From positions 863,914 through 927,913 of the forward strand of contig NZ_BNAU01000002.1 of the NCBI RefSeq assembly GCF_014653945.1: a stretch of 64,000 nucleotides of DNA. The letters run 5' to 3'. Source of the DNA: Amycolatopsis deserti (GTDB lineage: Bacteria > Actinomycetota > Actinomycetes > Mycobacteriales > Pseudonocardiaceae). Shown one piece after another: positions 33,801-39,800 of this stretch. The notes beneath the pieces were generated by a model. The model saw only the letters and a list, made by a program, of their open reading frames with translations. It did no database searches and had not been told where the DNA came from. How positions within the stretch are numbered: the stretch's first letter is position 1; every line of letters starts with the position of its first letter. The translations under genes were made by a program, and so were the position numbers.

Positions 33801-36800
33801 CCGGGTCGGCGGCCTGCATTCCGGGTTCGCGCGCGGTGACCTCCCGCGAGGCGAGCGCGGGCCAGTCCACGGAGGCCACTTCGGCGGCCAGGCCCCGGAT
33901 GGCGGGCGGCACCTGGGCCAACAGCCCGTCGACCAGCGTCACGGCCACTTCGGACTGCCACGCGGGGTGGACCGGCACCGGCGGGACCACCGCCACCACC
34001 GGGTCCTGCACCCAGCGCGCGCCGTCGAACCGCGGCGGCGGGACCCGGACGCTCGGTTCGGTGGCGAACTCGCTCACCTCGACGGTGAGCCGCCAGGACG
34101 ATCCCTGGTGCGTCAGCGTCCACGTGGTGGTGCCACCGTGCGCCTCCCGTACGGCGTGCACGCCCGCGTCTTCGAGCGCGCGCTGTACCGCGTCCGCCAT
34201 CCCGTCCTGGTCCACGGCGCCCACGACCGCGAGGGCGAAGCGTGCAGTCGTGACCTGGAGCGCCCGCCCCGTCTGCCGTTCGGCTCCCAGGTTGGGCTCC
34301 ACCGGCGACCGGCCGTCGGCCACGGCGGCCAGGGCCTCGGCGGTGTGGTCGAACCGGTTGTGGAAGCTGAGCTGGGGCGCGGCCCCGAGCACGGCTTCCT
34401 CCCTGGCCCGCACCTCGGCGAGTGCCTCGGCGCGGGTGCCGCCGACCGCGTCCAGCCACGCCAGGACGACCCGATGGTCGGCCGCCCGCCGCCGCCCGGT
34501 CAGCCTGCGGGCCTCCGCCGGGTCGGAGGTGTCCGCCGCCCGGAGGTCGTCGGCCGGGGTGGTCTGGCGGAACGAGGTGACCACACCCCGGGCGAGTTCG
34601 GTCGCGAGGTCGGCCTCCGGCCGGCCGAGGCGCAAGCCCACCCGGCCGGATTCCCAGTCGTACACGCTGCTGGCCGCGACGTACGGCTCGAGCCGCGCGC
34701 GGGCCGCGTCATCGCCGGGGAAGGCGCGGGCGATGCCCTGCTCCCCCAGCGCGAAGGCGCTCGACGCCAGCTGGTCGAACCGGTCCTCCACTGTGGACAG
34801 CGGCACGCCGAGCGCGTCGGCGATCGCCGGGGCGCCGGACTTGCCGAAGTCGGCCAGCGCCTGGCGCGCTCCGTCGTCGAGAACCGTTACCGCACCGGGA
34901 TCGCCGTCATCCCCTCGCGAGACAGATCCATCGCGTCCAGCAGCTGCCAGAGCATCCGGTGCTCCTCCGGTGTCACCGGAACCCTGTGCCGTTCCAGCAG
35001 CTCCACCGTCGTCAGCGTCAGATCCGGCCAGTTCGCCAGTTCGGCGTACTGGACCATCTCCCCGCGGTCCGGCTCCGGGATCCGCGGCCCGAACGTCTCC
35101 AGCAGCGTCCTGGCCAGCTCGGTCGCCTCCGCCTCGCTCAGGCTCGGCACTTCCGTCAGCGCCGTCAGGTCCTCGCTCACCCGCGCCGCTCGTTCCCGCA
35201 GCGGTTCCGGGTCCTCCGGGCTGTCGAACAGCGCCAGCAACGTCCGCAGTTCCTCGCGTTCCCGCGTCGACACCGGGCTGTCCAGCCTCCGCAGTGCCCG
35301 GATCAGCGCCTGCACGCTCATCGGCCACTCGCCCACGGTCAGCGTCCGGCGAACCGAGTTCAGCGCCTCGTCGTCCAGCCGGTCCAGGAACCTGCCGGGC
35401 AGTTCCGCCATCCGCCGAGCGATCTCCACCTCGGAGAGCTCCATCGTCCCGCCCTCCTTCGCGTTGCGGAGTCCCGTCACCGCCCGGGTCGTCCAGCGGC
35501 TCGGCCTGCTGGATGACGTTGTCGCCGTCGATCGCGACCCGGAGCCGGACGCCATCGTAGTCCCCGTGCACCCACTCCTGTTTCTTGCGGTGGACCGGTT
35601 CGAGCGGGCGCCGGGCCAGTGCCTCGGGCTGCAGGCCGTCGGTGACGACCTGCGTGAGGATGCTTTCCATCCGCCCTGGTTCGAACCACTCGGCGGGGAA
35701 CTTGTCCACCCGCGCCGGGTGATCCGGGTGACGGATCGCCAGCCGGTCCAGAGTGGGCTGGGGCAGCGTGGGCGGCACCTCGTGCCGTGCCGGCTCCGTC
35801 GGCACGGGGTTCGTGACCACCCCGCGCCCGCCCTCCAGCGGGTAGGCGGTCGAGATCCAGCCGTCGTCGAGCACGGCGACTTCGACGACGACGCCGTCGT
35901 GCTCGCGGCTCGCCACCCAGGAGTGGTGCTCGGTGCTCCACACGACGCGGGTGGGGTGTTCGGCGGTCTGGCGGATGATCGCCTCGGTACGCGGACCGTG
36001 CTCGTTCCACCGCTCCGGGAACTCGGTCTTGCCCGGCCGTCCGGTGCCGTAGCGGTGACCGCCGCCCCGGTTGCCGTCGAGGATGTGCCCGACGCGTTCC
36101 GGGTCGAGGCGGATGCGGTCGGCCGGCGGACGTCGTGCGTCGAAGATGACGTCCGGGTGGTGCCAGCCGTTCGGCCGGATGGCGTCGGTGAGCATCGTGA
36201 CCACCTCGGCCACCGTGCTGCCGCCGGTCAGCGGTGCCACGGCGATGCCGGCCGCCGTGCCCGGCAGCGCGCGCACGCCGGTGATCGTCAACGTGGGGCT
36301 GACGTTGCCCAGCTCCTCGCGCAACGCGGCGAGGTCGTGGTGGATCCGCACGACCGCGACCTCGGTGCCGTCCGGGGTGCGGGCGACCAGGTGACCCCGT
36401 TGCGTGTCGTCCTCGCCGTCGAGCCGGGTCAGTGTCACCGACGGCACGTTCAGCTCGCTCGCGACCTGCGCGGCCAGACGACCCCCCGCCAGCCGCCGGC
36501 GCACCGCGGGCGTCAGTTCCGCGTGCTGCGGCACCGGCGGGTTCTCGGTGAGGTGGCGCAGGCGCGATTGCAGCCAGAACCGGCGCGGATCGTTGCGGCC
36601 CAGCCGGTCGCGCTGCCGCGCGAGGTCGGCCACCTCCGCGGCGTGCCGCACACCGGCCTCGGTGGTCAGGTTGATCTCGACGGTACGGCCGTCGGGCGCG
36701 GTCCAGGTGGTGTGCCACCCGTGCCACTGGCGCCCGCCGAGGCCGCCCAGCTCGCGCCGGCCCCAGGCGCCGTCGACGTCGTCCAGCGTGAAGCCCCGGC

Positions 36801-39800
36801 TTTCCAGCTCCTCCGCGACCTTGACGCCGTCGGCGAGGTAGTCGTCCGGGTTGACGGTGACGGTGTAGCGGGACGGTCCCTCCTCGGTCACCGCCGCGTC
36901 CGGCACCGCTGCCACCGCGCCGGCGACGGGATCCGGCCGGGCCGTGTCCGGCGCGGCGGTGTCCGGTTCGGGCGCGCGCAGCCGCAGCTCGATGGTTTGC
37001 CCGGAGTGGACGTGGCGCAGCGTGACCCGGCCGTCGCGGACCTCGCCGTGTTCGAAGCCGCGCCAGGCGAACTCCCGCACGAGTGAATCGGTGACCGAGG
37101 CGTCGTCCAGGTCCACGGTGAACCGGGCCGGCCCGTCCTGGGCCAGGTCGGCGAGCGTGGTCTGCCGGAGCCGGGCCCCGTCGACGGCGGCGACGGCGTC
37201 CTGGAACGGCGTCCGCCAGGTGCTCGGATCCTCGGGGGCCGGACGGCCCGCTTCGGTGTTCGGACCCGGGAGGGGTTCGGCCTGCAGGACCTGTCCGTCA
37301 GGAGCCACGACCGCCGCGATCGCCACCCCGTCGCGGTCCCCGCGAACGGCCCACAGACCCGTTTCTTCGTCGAACCTGGCGACGTCCGGCCGGCGGACGA
37401 CGTCCCGGACGGCGTCGCCGAGTACGGACCGGGGGTTCGTGCCCTCGCCGAACCAGCGTGCCGCGATCCGGAGGTGCTCGGGGGAGGTCGTCTCCGGTCC
37501 GTGCCGCTCCAGCATCCGGTCGAGCACGTCGCCGGGCACCTCGAGGTCGAGGATCGGAGGCCGGTGTTCGTGGTCGGCCACGCCGGCCAGCTCCCAGGCG
37601 TTCCGGCGTTCCCCTCCGGGCAGCTCGATCGCGCTCAGGTCGTCCGGTTCGAGCACACCGCGCAGGATCTCGGCCCGCTGGCCGGTGTCCGGGTCCAGCC
37701 GCGCGGCGTGGGCGCGGGCCGCGACCGAATCGGGCGTGCCGAACCGCAGCACGAACTGCTCGCCGGTGACCGGGTTGGTCCACGTGGTGACGAGGCCGGA
37801 TCCCACGTGGTCCCACTGCGGTTCGGTGGTGTCGGGGCGCAGACCCGCGTCCACGAGCGCCCGCATCACCTGGCCGGTGTCCTGGGTGAAGGAGGTGGCG
37901 TCGGGCATCCGCACCTCGAGGTGCCGCGGCCCGCCGTCCTCGCTCCGCGGCGCGAGCGGGTCCGGCACCAGTCGCGCGCCGCGGACCGTGGTCATGACCG
38001 TCCTGGCGAGCGGGACGATGCCGCGGTCGCGGTAGAGGGCCACCGTGCCGTCGGTCAGGTCGCCCAGCCCCTGCAGGGTCGTGCCGACCTCGCCGAGCAC
38101 GTGGCGCCACTTCACCCGCTCGGCGATCGTGCGCTGGAAGCCGTCGCTCAGCGTCCGGTCCGACACCCGCAGCTGCAGGGGTTCGGCCTGGACCCCGTCG
38201 GGGGTGAACCGGGGGTAGACGACCTGGTACTCGCCCGCCGCCAGTTCGGAGTCGACCGCCAGCACGGCGTCGACCGTGACGTCGTCGTAGACCAGGCGCA
38301 CGACGTCGTCGTGGAACTCCACCCGCTGCGGCAGGCGGACGCCGGATTCGGGGAGGCGCTGCAGCGGGATCGCGTCACCGAGTGACGGTGCGGACGGGGT
38401 GAGCACGGCCTGCGGCGCGGTGGTCCGGCCCAGTCCGCGGGCGAAGGAGTCGAACTCGCGCACAACCGCTTCGCTGTCCGCGGTGGTGTCCTGCGTGACG
38501 GTGATCGAGCCGCTGACCGGCTCGCGCGGCACGCGCGACAGCTCGCGGTGGTTGACCGCCTGGTGCGGCTGGTCGCGCCCGGGCACGCCGTCGGCGACCG
38601 TGCGCAGGCCCTCCTCCAGCAGCGCGTCCAGATCGCCGCGCCCGATCCGGATCGTGGCCTCACCGGTCTGGCGCGCGGACCCGTCGGGCCGCACCTGCCA
38701 GGTTCCGGCGTCGACTCGCACGTGGTTGTCGGGGACGCGGTCGTCCAGCAGGACCTGTACGAGGACGCGGTTGCCGTTGCCGTACTGGACGACCAACGGC
38801 CCCTCGCCCGGGGTGCCGTGCAGCGCGGTGGCGATGCGCGGGCTCGCGTAGTGGTTGTCCGGGGTGGACTCCTGGCGGCGGGTGATCGCGTCGGTGAGGT
38901 CCTGGGCGGTCGGTGTCGACGGCATCCCGTCCGGACCGGCCTGCACGGTGCGGGGCAGCGCGTGCCACCTCGTCCCCGGCCGCGGTGCCGTCGCACCCTC
39001 GACCCTGCCCGCGTGGGTGAACACCAGGGACGGCGTGAACTCGTCGGGCAACGGGGCGCGGGCGAACAGGTGCTCCAGGACCTGGCCCATCATGGCCTGG
39101 TTGTGCTGCATGACCTCGGCCATGCTTTCAGAGACCAGGCTCGAGACGTGGACCTCGTCGCCGCGCACCTCCATCGCGCCGGCGGGCAGGTCGTCGTTCA
39201 GCGTGAGGAAGAACTCCGCGGTCTGGTTGTCCGGCGAGATGACGCTGAACATGCCGGTTTCCCGGTCCACCTGGACCGTGTAGCCCTCGTCCTTCAGGGC
39301 GTCGAGCGTGCGCGCGGTGACCGCCGTCGCCGTCTCCGGCCCGCGCTCGAACTTCTCCGGCGGGGTGTCCGGGGTGAACTGCTGCCGGTGCTCGCGGGTG
39401 TCGGTGACGCGGGCCTCACTGTCCGCGCTGTCACTGTCACGGTCGGCGGAATCGGGGTTCTGCGCGGTGTCGGCGGCCTGGCCACCGTCCCGGGTGGACG
39501 AATCCGGGGTCTGGGTGTCGTCCCCGGAGCGGCCACTGTCGTGTGTGGACGAATCCGGGTTCCGGTCGGTGTCGGCCGAGTGGTCGCCGTCGCGGGTGGA
39601 CGAGTCCGGGTTCTGCGTGGCGTCACCGGACCGGGTCGTCGAGTCGGGACTCTGGGCGGTGTCGGCGGACTGCTCCCCCTCGCGCGCGGGCGAATCCGGG
39701 TTCTGGGCGGAGTCGCCCTGCTGACGACCGCCGTCGGTGGTCGTGGTGTCGCCCTGCTGCGTGCCGGCGCGGTCCGCCGTCTCGCCCCGGCCGGCCGGGG

